A DNA stretch of 64,000 nt from Sphingopyxis sp. Root154 (GTDB lineage: Bacteria; Pseudomonadota; Alphaproteobacteria; Sphingomonadales; Sphingomonadaceae). The position numbers and the translations under genes are program-made. The stretch is from contig NZ_LMGI01000001.1 of the NCBI RefSeq assembly GCF_001427105.1, positions 496,001 to 560,000 of the forward strand, read 5' to 3'. This document shows, piece after piece, positions 54,348 to 62,631 of this stretch (positions within the stretch are counted from its first letter, which is position 1; every line of letters starts with the position of its first letter). The notes beneath the pieces are model-generated. The model saw only the letters and a program-made list of their open reading frames with translations. It was not told the DNA's origin and ran no database searches.

Positions 54348-57269
54348 TTGACGCACGCGCGTATTCATCTGCTGGGAACCGCCGCCGCAATCATATGCGG
54401 CATGACCTCGCCCGCCGAGGCGGCCGCACAGGTCCGCCGTTTCGACGTTCCTGCCCAGGCCGCGCAGACCGGCATCCCGATGTTCGCGCATCAGGCCGGC
54501 ATCCAGATCCTCGCGCCCGGGGCCATTACCGAAGGCTTGCGGGTCAATGGCGTTAAGGGGTCGATGGACGTAGCCGCGGCGCTGCGACTGCTTCTGTCCG
54601 GCACCGACCTGATCCCGGTCAAGGTCGGCAACGCGTTCGTGCTGAAGCGCCGAACGGCGGTCGCGCAGGCAAGCCTGGCGGAGGCCCCCGCGCAACCAGC
54701 TTCCGGCCCTGCGGCCGACACGCAAGCCGGCGAGGACATCGTCGTCACCGGCATCCGCGCGTCGCTTCAGGAGTCGATCAACGCCAAGCGCGAAGCACAG
54801 TCGATCGTCGACGTCATCACCGCGCAGGACATCGGCAAGATGCCCGATCAGAATGTCGCGGAAGCGATGAGCCGCGTGACGGGCGTCCAGATCAGCCGGC
54901 GCGAGGGCGATGGATCGAACTTCACCGTGCGCGGGATTTCGCAGAACCGGCTCGAGATCAACGGCCGCAATTATATCGGGCCGGGCAACGGCGGCAACGC
55001 GGCGCTGGAATCGGTGAGCCCCGAGATCATCTCCTCGATCCTCGTCATCAAGTCGCCCACCGCCGACATGCCCGAGGGTGCGCTCGGTGCGACGGTGAAC
55101 CTCAAGACCAAGCGCCCGCTCGACCTCAAGGACTTCGTCGCCGCCGGACGGATCCAGGGCGCCTATGCCGATCAGGCCGACCATGTCGGCTATCGCGGCT
55201 CGGCGATGATTTCGAAGAGTTTCGGCGAGCGTTTCGGCCTGCTCGCCAGCATCGCCTATTCGGACACGAAGACGCAGGGTCATTCGTTCGATGCCGGCGG
55301 CTGGACACAGACCGGCGCGATCGACGGCAATGGCGACGGCGTGGACGATCCGGGCCTGTATCGCCCGAACCGCTTCATGGCGCGTATCTTCGATCGCGCC
55401 GAACAGCGGCTGACGGTGAATGGCACCGCGCAGTGGCGCCCGACCGACACGCTCGAGATCATCCTCGACGCGACCTTCAACCACCTCAAGCGCCAGCGGA
55501 ACAGCGTCAATTACCAGGTGCTGTTCAACAACAACGACACCGATGCGACCGTAAACGAGAGCAACACGGTCGTCGCCGGCACCTTCACCGGCGTGACCGT
55601 CCGGCCGCTGATCTATGACGAGCCGACCGACCTCAAATCGACCCTGCTCGGCGGATCGGTGAAATGGGAGGGTGACCGCGCGCGCGTGAGCTTCGACATG
55701 TCCTATGCCCATGGCAAGGGCAGCGACGGCGGGCCGGGTGCGTCGTTCGCTTATGTGGTCGTGCCGCGCACGGGCAACACCGCGAACGCGAGCTATGATT
55801 TCAGGGCCGGAAATCCGGTGCCGGATCTCTCGATCGACGCCAATTTCAACCCGAACGACCCCTCGCAATATCAGCTGCTGTCGATCTTCGACTATGACGC
55901 GGTGACCGAGAACAAAGGTTATGACGGGCGGCTGGACTGGGAATATCAGACCGAGTGGGGCATCCTGTCCGCAGTGGAGGCCGGGGTGCGCTACGAGCGC
56001 GTCGAACTGCTCGCCGCCGATCCGCAGAACCTGCCCGTCGCGGCCAGCCTGCTCGCGGCCGGCGACGCGAACGGCGACGGCATCCTGACCGTCGACGAGC
56101 TACCCGGGCTCAACTACGGCAAGGATTATGGCGCCTTCTTCCCCGGCGCCGACGGCGCCTTTCCCCGCGATCTCCTCGGCGGCACGCTCGACAAATGGAC
56201 CGCGCGCGACGGGCTGGGCCTTGCAAGGCCCGATCCCTACGACACGACAATCACCGTCGGCCCGACCTCGATCAAGGACGTCAAGCAGGATACGCTCGGC
56301 GCTTATGTGAAAGGGAATTTCGAAGGCGACATCAGGGGCCTGCATTACGCGGGAAACGCCGGCGTGCGCTATGTCAGCACAGCGCGCGCGACAAAGGGAT
56401 TTCTGTCGCCGACCGCCACGACCATGGTCAAGGCCGATTCCAGCTATTGGCTCCCCAGCGCGAATCTATCGATCGACTTCAACGACGATCTGACGCTGCG
56501 CCTGGCCGCGGCGCAGGTCGTTGCCAGGCCGGGCCTCAATCAGGTCAGCGCGAGCTTCGTGCCCAACACCGTCAACATGACCGGCTCGCGCGGAAATCCC
56601 AATCTCCGGCCGTTCGAGGCGACGCAATATGACGCCACGCTCGAATGGTATTTCGCGCCTTCGAGTTCGCTTACCGGTGCGGTCTTTTACAAGAAGGTCG
56701 ATTCTTTCACGATGAACACCGTGACCCGCGAGTTCATTCCCGGCTTTTCCGAGCGGTTCGGGCTGTTCGACATATCGCAGCCGCAAAATGGTGAGGATGG
56801 CGACATCAAGGGCTTCGAGCTCGCCTATCAGCAAGCCTTCCGTTTCCTGCCCGCGCCGTTCGACAATCTCGGTATCCAGGCGAACTACACCTATGTCGAC
56901 AGCTCGACGCCGCTGGTCGATGCGATCACCGGCGAGCGACTTCCGCTCCCCGGCCTGTCGCGCGATAGCTACACATTGATCGGCTATTATGAGGACGACA
57001 TCTTCTCGGTGCGCGCGGCCTATACCTACCGCAGCAAATATCTGAACTCGGTCGGCGGCGCGGCCAGCGGCGGCAACACCTATATCTCCGCGCGCGGTCA
57101 GCTCGACGCATCGGCGCAGATCAATCTGACGCCCAATCTGCGCCTGACCTTCGAGGGCATCAATCTGACCAAGGCGATCGACCGCCAGTATCTGGGCGAA
57201 CCCGATCGCCTGACGTTCAGCGCACAGGAAGATCGCCGGATCTTCTTCGGCGTGGCCGCCAGCTTCTGA
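54348..57269 (+). CDS. TonB-dependent receptor with N-terminal STN signalling domain
   Basis: 973 residues from a TTG after GGGGAGGATCGAA. After the signal peptide (TSPAEAAAQ) comes an STN domain (RFDVPAQAAQTGIPMFAHQAGIQI ... LLSGTDLIPVKVGNAFVLKR, about 27-105), which contacts FecR. TonB box GEDIVVTGIRASLQESINAK follows, then plug IGKMPDQNVAEAMSRVTGVQISRREGDGSNFTVRGISQNRLEINGR, and a barrel ending ...FFGVAASF. The spacing and wording match sphingomonad receptors annotated for sugar or glycoconjugate uptake. It should both import and sense its ligand. Confidence 0.93.
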   Translation: MTHARIHLLGTAAAIICGMTSPAEAAAQVRRFDVPAQAAQTGIPMFAHQAGIQILAPGAITEGLRVNGVKGSMDVAAALRLLLSGTDLIPVKVGNAFVLKRRTAVAQASLAEAPAQPASGPAADTQAGEDIVVTGIRASLQESINAKREAQSIVDVITAQDIGKMPDQNVAEAMSRVTGVQISRREGDGSNFTVRGISQNRLEINGRNYIGPGNGGNAALESVSPEIISSILVIKSPTADMPEGALGATVNLKTKRPLDLKDFVAAGRIQGAYADQADHVGYRGSAMISKSFGERFGLLASIAYSDTKTQGHSFDAGGWTQTGAIDGNGDGVDDPGLYRPNRFMARIFDRAEQRLTVNGTAQWRPTDTLEIILDATFNHLKRQRNSVNYQVLFNNNDTDATVNESNTVVAGTFTGVTVRPLIYDEPTDLKSTLLGGSVKWEGDRARVSFDMSYAHGKGSDGGPGASFAYVVVPRTGNTANASYDFRAGNPVPDLSIDANFNPNDPSQYQLLSIFDYDAVTENKGYDGRLDWEYQTEWGILSAVEAGVRYERVELLAADPQNLPVAASLLAAGDANGDGILTVDELPGLNYGKDYGAFFPGADGAFPRDLLGGTLDKWTARDGLGLARPDPYDTTITVGPTSIKDVKQDTLGAYVKGNFEGDIRGLHYAGNAGVRYVSTARATKGFLSPTATTMVKADSSYWLPSANLSIDFNDDLTLRLAAAQVVARPGLNQVSASFVPNTVNMTGSRGNPNLRPFEATQYDATLEWYFAPSSSLTGAVFYKKVDSFTMNTVTREFIPGFSERFGLFDISQPQNGEDGDIKGFELAYQQAFRFLPAPFDNLGIQANYTYVDSSTPLVDAITGERLPLPGLSRDSYTLIGYYEDDIFSVRAAYTYRSKYLNSVGGAASGGNTYISARGQLDASAQINLTPNLRLTFEGINLTKAIDRQYLGEPDRLTFSAQEDRRIFFGVAASF

Positions 57270-57283
57270 CCAAGAGGATCACC

Positions 57284-58930
57284 ATGGATCGCAAGCGCTT
57301 CCGCGCCCTCGCCACCCTGTCCGCCTGGCTTATGCCGATGGCGGCCATCCCCTCACCCGTGGCCGCCCAGCCGCATCCACGCGCCGATATCGTCATCTAT
57401 GGCTGCACCTCGGGCGGGGTCGTCGCCGCGATCGAGGCGCGCCGCCTCGGCCGGTCGGTGCTGCTGGTGTGCCGCGAAGACTATCTTGGCGGCATGTCGG
57501 CCAACGGCCTCGGCTGGTCCGACACCGGCAACCATCGCGCGATCGGCGGCCTGTCGCTCGAATTCTACCGCAAGGTGAAGCGATATTATGACGACCCGTC
57601 GGTCTGGGTCCACGCCCCGCGCCCCGCCCAGGCCGAGAATTTCGTCGACGGCGATGCGATGTGGCAGTTTGAGCCGAAGGTGGCCGAGCGCATCTTCGAG
57701 GATTGGGCAAAGCAGGCGGGCGTCACCATCGTGCGCAATCAGCCACTCGACCGGTCGAAGCGCGGCGTCGAGATGGACGGCAATCGCATCACCGCGTTCC
57801 GCTCTAAAACCGGGCAGCGTTTCGAGGGAAAGATCTTCATCGACGCGACCTATGAGGGCGACCTGATGGCCGGCGCGGGCATCAGTTTCACCGTCGGGCG
57901 TGAGGGCAACGCGACCTATGGCGAGACGCTCAACGGCGTCCAGCTCGCGAACACCACCAACCACCAGTTCACGCTCGACATCGACCCGTATCGCGTGCCC
58001 GGCGATCCCTCGAGCGGGCTGGTGCCGCGGATCAGCGCCGAACGCCCGGCCCGCGACGGCACCGCCGACCGCAAGATCCAGGCCTATACCTATCGCATGT
58101 GCCTGACCGACGTGCCAGCGAACCGCGTGCCCTTCCCCAAGCCCGCAGGCTATGACGCGAGCCAGTACATGCTGCTCAAGCGCTATATGGACGCCGGCTA
58201 TCGCGACTATTTCCGGAAGTTCGACCGTATCCCCAACGGCAAGACCGACACGAACAATTTCGGCGCCTTCTCGTTCGACAATATCGGCATGAACTATGGT
58301 TATCCCGAGGGCACCGATGCCGATCGCGCCGCGATCGCGCGCGAGCACACGACTTATCAGCAAGGACTGCTGTGGTTCATGGCGAACGACCCCGGCGTGC
58401 CCGCCGAGACCCGCGCGGAAATGTCGAAATGGGGCCTCTGCAAGGACGAGTTTACCGGCACCGGCCACTGGCCGCGCGAAATGTATGTGCGTGAGGCACG
58501 CCGCATGGTCTCCGACTTCGTGATGGCTGAGCCGCATTTGCGCGGCACCAAACCGACGCCGCGGCCGGTCGGCATGGGCTCGTACAACATGGATTCGCAT
58601 AATGTGCAGCGGATCGTCGACGCACGCGGCTTCGCGCGCAACGAGGGCAATATCGAGATCAGCCCCGGTCGCGCCTATCCGATCAGCTATGACGCGATCG
58701 TGCCGAAGAAACGCGAAGCCGCGAACCTGCTGGTGCCGGTCGCGCTGTCGGCGTCGCATATCGCCTATGGCTCGATCCGGATGGAGCCGGTGTTCATGAT
58801 CCTCGGCCAGTCCGCGGCCGCAGCGTCATCGATCGCAATCGACGACCAGATCGCCGTGCAAGACGTCGACTACGACAAGCTTCGCGCAAGACTGACATCG
58901 GAAGGGCAGATTCTCGAACTTGCGCACTGA
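57284..58930 (+). CDS. Exported FAD-dependent oxidoreductase (FAD_oxidored type)
   Basis: 548 residues. A signal-like N-terminus (MAAIPSPVAAQP) precedes the FAD-binding fold ADIVIYGCTSGGVVAAIEARRLGRSVLLV (G40, G44, G45). Landmarks are EDYLGGMSANGLGWSD, FIDATYEGDLMAGAGISFTVGREG, and a late SHIAYGSIRMEPVFMILGQSAAAAS stretch that closes the FAD site. Such proteins occur beside carbohydrate uptake genes and are often labelled xanthan-lyase-like without evidence. 14 bp after the receptor, so co-transcribed. It may oxidise the imported glycan or its aglycone in the periplasm. Confidence 0.8.
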   Translation: MDRKRFRALATLSAWLMPMAAIPSPVAAQPHPRADIVIYGCTSGGVVAAIEARRLGRSVLLVCREDYLGGMSANGLGWSDTGNHRAIGGLSLEFYRKVKRYYDDPSVWVHAPRPAQAENFVDGDAMWQFEPKVAERIFEDWAKQAGVTIVRNQPLDRSKRGVEMDGNRITAFRSKTGQRFEGKIFIDATYEGDLMAGAGISFTVGREGNATYGETLNGVQLANTTNHQFTLDIDPYRVPGDPSSGLVPRISAERPARDGTADRKIQAYTYRMCLTDVPANRVPFPKPAGYDASQYMLLKRYMDAGYRDYFRKFDRIPNGKTDTNNFGAFSFDNIGMNYGYPEGTDADRAAIAREHTTYQQGLLWFMANDPGVPAETRAEMSKWGLCKDEFTGTGHWPREMYVREARRMVSDFVMAEPHLRGTKPTPRPVGMGSYNMDSHNVQRIVDARGFARNEGNIEISPGRAYPISYDAIVPKKREAANLLVPVALSASHIAYGSIRMEPVFMILGQSAAAASSIAIDDQIAVQDVDYDKLRARLTSEGQILELAH

Positions 58931-59836
58931 CAGGAACCCGGACGCTGAACTGGTTGCACTCGGCAATGGACCATGCCGCCCGGTTCCCGGGAGCGGCGCA
59001 GCGTCTCCGCCGCTATACGCGGGCCGAACATCGGGGTGTCGCGTTCGAGATAGGTGCGGATGAAATCCTGCCGCCATCGCTGCCTGGCACGGTCGCTGTC
59101 GGCAAAGACTTTGCCCGCGGCTCGCTGAACGTCGGAATACCCAAGGTCTTTCTGCGCTCGCATCGGGGATCGAGTCCGGCCTCCGCCCAGACGCGCGGGC
59201 CAGCGAAAAGTCGCTGGTTCGATATGCGATCTGGGAAATGGTGGCAGGGCTTGTATCGAACGAGAGAATTCTCGCTTTTAATTTCAATACTTAGCAGGCC
59301 GCCTCGAAATTTCTCCCCCACATATTCCCCCACATTTTGCGGAAAGTGGGCAATGAATAATCGAACGGCGGTTTAAGCGGGATCAGAATGGAGTTATCCC
59401 AGTCGCGCATTTTTGTCGAGCTCGTGCGATGTTTTGACATCGATTTGGGAGGTTCCAGTCATGTGATTGCACGAGATACAGCTGACCGGTCCCCACCGAG
59501 TGGCCCGGGCGGATTGTTAGTGCAACAAGTTGAGTTGGTACGGGGCGAAGGTCCCAAGCGACAGCACCTGGACACGGCAGCACGCAAGGCAAGTCACACC
59601 ACCCCATCAGCGTCCTCGAGCTCCGGACGGCGCATGCTGGCGTCTGTGGTCGCAGGCTCGCCATCAACAGATTCTGGAAAGGAACAATGCCCGGGGGGAT
59701 TCGGTGCCCGCTAGTCACCATTTGGATGGCCCTTCGCAACTTCCTCTCGGCGCGTCCTTGGCCGAGGAACAGGGAGCACGATTGGGAACCGGCGATGGGC
59801 CGTTGATCGTGAAAGGTTACTTCGGGGAATTATCAT
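58931..59836. other. 906-bp gene-poor, decayed region between two catabolic loci
   Basis: No intact gene is supported. The first third contains the ATPase remnant listed separately. Positions 59240-59350 are AT-rich, with an imperfect tandem CCCCCACAT repeat. The rest has short overlapping frames on both strands without a start signal or conserved motif. Only the last ~60 bp read as the promoter and leader of the aminotransferase gene. Confidence 0.6.
58960..59163 (-). pseudogene. Remnant of a DUF4143-type AAA ATPase
   Basis: On the minus strand the frame reads KDLGYSDVQRAAGKVF ... RWRQDFIRTYLERDTPMFGPRIAAETLRR, which matches my memory of the DUF4143 region of ATP-binding proteins (RWRxDFIRTYLERDIPxLGPRIPAETLRRF). 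After RR the family sequence is lost and the frame shifts. The Walker-bearing half is absent upstream. So this is a short broken fragment, not a gene. Confidence 0.55.
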
Positions 59837-61180
59837 ATGGAAAAGGCGGAACGTGCCGTTGATTCGAGCGGCAGCGATATCGATCTGTCGGCATTCTGGA
59901 TGCCCTTTACCGACAATCGCGCCTTCAAGCGTCAGCCGCGTTTGCTGTCGCGCGCGGCGGGCATGTATTATTACACCCCCGAAGGCCGGGCCATTCTCGA
60001 CAGCACGGCCGGTCTCTGGTGCGTCAACGCCGGCCATTGCCATCCCCGGATCGTCGATGCGATCCGCGCGGAAGCGGGGACGCTCGATTTCGCGCCAACT
60101 TTCCAGCTCGGGCATCCGATAGCTTTTCGGTGCGCAGATGCAGTCGCGCGCATCATGCCGCCCGGCCTCGACCGGATATTCTTCACCAATTCCGGGTCGG
60201 AGTCCGCCGACACGGCGCTCAAGATCGCGCTCGCCTATCAGCGGGCCGTCGGCCAGACCGGGCGCTATCGGCTCATCGGCCGGCAACGCGGCTATCACGG
60301 CACCAATTTCGGCGGCATGTCGGTGGGCGGAATCGGCGGCAACCGGTCGGGCTTCGCGTCCCAGGTTTGGGGCGTCGACCATCTCTCGCACACATACCGC
60401 GCCAGCGCGGCCTTTACGCGCGGCCTGCCACCCGAACAGCCGGACCTGGCACAAGAGCTTGAGCAAATCATCGCCCTGCATGGGGCCGAAACGATTGCCG
60501 CGCTCATTGTCGAGCCGCTCGCCGGATCGACGGGCGTATTGGTGCCGCCACGCGGATATCTGCAACAAGTGCGGGAGATCACGGAGCGGCACGGAATCCT
60601 GTTGATCTTCGATGAGGTCATTACCGGCTTCGGGCGGCTGGGCGCCGCGACGGCGGCTGAATATTTCGGGGTCGTGCCAGACATCATCACCACCGCGAAG
60701 GGACTGACGAGCGGCACGGTTCCGATGGGCGCGGTGATCGCCTCACGCAAGGTGCACGACGCCGTAATCGGCGCCGCTTCGGGACGCGGCATAGAGTTTA
60801 TGCACGGCTATACCTATTCGGGCCACCCGCTCGCCGCAGCGGCCGCCCTCGCCACGTTGGAGGTTTATGCCGAGGAGGCGCTCTTCGAGCGCGCGGCCAC
60901 GATATCGCCCCGTTTCGAAAATGCCATCCACGCGCTTCGCGACGCGCCGCATGTCACCGATATCCGTACTCTCGGCCTCGTGGCGGGCATCGAACTGGCA
61001 CCGCGCCCGGGAGAGCCCGGCATTCGCGCGATGGAAGCCTTTCATCGCTGCTTTGACGATGGCGTGCTGGTTCGCGTGACCGGTGACATCATTGCACTTT
61101 CGCCCCCGCTCACCGTCACCGACGCGCAAATCGACGAGACAGTCAGCACGATACGCGCGGCGCTCGAGGCCGTGGCATGA
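59837..61180 (+). CDS. Omega-amino acid (beta-alanine):pyruvate aminotransferase
   Basis: 447-residue class III, PLP-dependent transaminase. FWMPFTDNRAFKRQPRLLSRAAGMYYYTPEGR and DSTAGLWCVNAGHCHPRIVDA are close to the Pseudomonas omega-APT/BauA N-terminus. The cofactor site has NSGSESADTALKIA, IFDEVITGFGR and the Schiff-base Lys288 in TTAKGLTSGTVPMGA. With the downstream permease and semialdehyde dehydrogenase, it most likely converts beta-alanine and pyruvate to malonate semialdehyde and alanine. The exact amine donor is inferred. ATGA overlap with the permease. Confidence 0.9.
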   Translation: MEKAERAVDSSGSDIDLSAFWMPFTDNRAFKRQPRLLSRAAGMYYYTPEGRAILDSTAGLWCVNAGHCHPRIVDAIRAEAGTLDFAPTFQLGHPIAFRCADAVARIMPPGLDRIFFTNSGSESADTALKIALAYQRAVGQTGRYRLIGRQRGYHGTNFGGMSVGGIGGNRSGFASQVWGVDHLSHTYRASAAFTRGLPPEQPDLAQELEQIIALHGAETIAALIVEPLAGSTGVLVPPRGYLQQVREITERHGILLIFDEVITGFGRLGAATAAEYFGVVPDIITTAKGLTSGTVPMGAVIASRKVHDAVIGAASGRGIEFMHGYTYSGHPLAAAAALATLEVYAEEALFERAATISPRFENAIHALRDAPHVTDIRTLGLVAGIELAPRPGEPGIRAMEAFHRCFDDGVLVRVTGDIIALSPPLTVTDAQIDETVSTIRAALEAVA

Positions 61181-62631
61181 TCGAGCCTGCCGCCGTCAAA
61201 GCGGTTGGGGCTCTCGAAGATCAGGCCGCGCAGCATAGCACTCAGGAGCCGGCTCTCGCGCGCAGTCTCTCAGCGCGTCACGTCGCGATGATCGCGATCG
61301 GCGGCATTATTGGCGCAGGGCTGTTTGTCGGCAGCAGCACCGCGATTGCCACAGCCGGGCCGGCCGTCGTCGTCAGCTATCTGCTGGCGGGGCTGATCGT
61401 GTTGCTGGTGATGCGGATGATAAGCGAGATGGCGATGGCGGTGCCCGGACGGCAGTCTTTTGCCGATTTCGCCCGGCTGGAGCTGGGCAACTGGGCCGGC
61501 TTCATGTCGGGATGGCTCTACTGGTATTTCTGGGTGGTGGTCGTGGCGATCGAGGCGGTCGCAGGCGCGGCGATCATCAACCAGTGGCTGCCGGGCTTTG
61601 CCATATGGGAAATCGGCGTCGTGCTGATGGCGGCGCTGACGGGCGTCAACCTGATGTCCGCCAGGGCCTATGGCGAATTCGAATTCTGGTTCTCGACGCT
61701 GAAGGTCATCGCGATTCTGGTCTTCATTGTGGTCACCGCCAGCTATGCCATGGGCTTCGGTGCGCCGTCCGGTTCGACATTCGGCAACCTCGTCGATCAT
61801 GGCGGCTTTGCCCCCCATGGCTGGGGCGCGGTAATTGCCGGCGTGACGAGCGTCATCTTCTCGCTGACCGGCGCCGAAATCGCTACCATTGCAGCGGCCG
61901 AGTCCAATGCCGGCGAACGGACGATCGCACGGATGGGCGCGAGCGTGGCGCTGCGCATCCTGATATTCTATATCCTCTCGATCATCCTGATCGTGTCGGT
62001 GGTGCCGTGGGACAGCATCGAGCCCGGCTATTCGCCTTTCGCCAGCGCAATGGCGGTCGTCGGCATCCCCCATGCTGAAACGATCGCGAATCTGGTCGTT
62101 CTCATCGCGGTGCTATCCTGCCTGAACTCGGGCCTTTATGTTACGTCGCGCGTCGTCTTTTCGCTTGCGGCGCACCGTGAAGCGCCGGCCGCACTGGCGC
62201 GGATCAATGCCCGCGGCGTCCCGACCCGGGCGATCCTGCTGGGCAGCCTGTTCAGCTATGGCGCGCTCGCCGCATCGGTGCTTTCGCCGGCTGTCGTCTT
62301 CAGCTTTCTCGTCAATGCGTCGGGCGTCATCATGATCGCGCTCTACCTGATGGTGGCCGTCGCGCAGCTGCGCCTGCGCGCGCGGTTCGAGCGCGACGCG
62401 CCCGAAAAGCTGAAACTGCGCATGTGGTTCCATCCATGGGGCAGCCTCTTCGCCATCCTTGCCATGATCGGCGTGATCGTCGCGATGGCGATTACCCCCG
62501 GTCTCGCCATCCAGCTTTATACAAGTCTGTTCACCATCGCGGTCGTCGGCCTGGCCTATCTGGCCGTGAACGCCCGGCGCAGCGTCGCCGACCCTTCCAC
62601 CCCGATTTCTGAAAGCGAGCGTCCATCGTGA
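61177..62631 (+). CDS. APC-family amino acid permease (GABA/beta-alanine permease-like)
   Basis: 484 residues with 12 predicted membrane helices. The first one carries MIAIGGIIGAGLFVGSSTAIATAGPAVVVSYLLAGLIV, the APC/AAT signature, followed by RMISEMAMAVPGRQSFADFA. It resembles GabP and BauD-type importers. Its start overlaps the aminotransferase stop and its stop overlaps the dehydrogenase start, so uptake and catabolism are coupled. Confidence 0.88.
   Translation: MIEPAAVKAVGALEDQAAQHSTQEPALARSLSARHVAMIAIGGIIGAGLFVGSSTAIATAGPAVVVSYLLAGLIVLLVMRMISEMAMAVPGRQSFADFARLELGNWAGFMSGWLYWYFWVVVVAIEAVAGAAIINQWLPGFAIWEIGVVLMAALTGVNLMSARAYGEFEFWFSTLKVIAILVFIVVTASYAMGFGAPSGSTFGNLVDHGGFAPHGWGAVIAGVTSVIFSLTGAEIATIAAAESNAGERTIARMGASVALRILIFYILSIILIVSVVPWDSIEPGYSPFASAMAVVGIPHAETIANLVVLIAVLSCLNSGLYVTSRVVFSLAAHREAPAALARINARGVPTRAILLGSLFSYGALAASVLSPAVVFSFLVNASGVIMIALYLMVAVAQLRLRARFERDAPEKLKLRMWFHPWGSLFAILAMIGVIVAMAITPGLAIQLYTSLFTIAVVGLAYLAVNARRSVADPSTPISESERPS

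Noticed and set aside
58954..59376. 140-codon plus-strand frame in the decayed region
   Set aside because: It runs antisense to the DUF4143-like fragment and has no recognisable feature.
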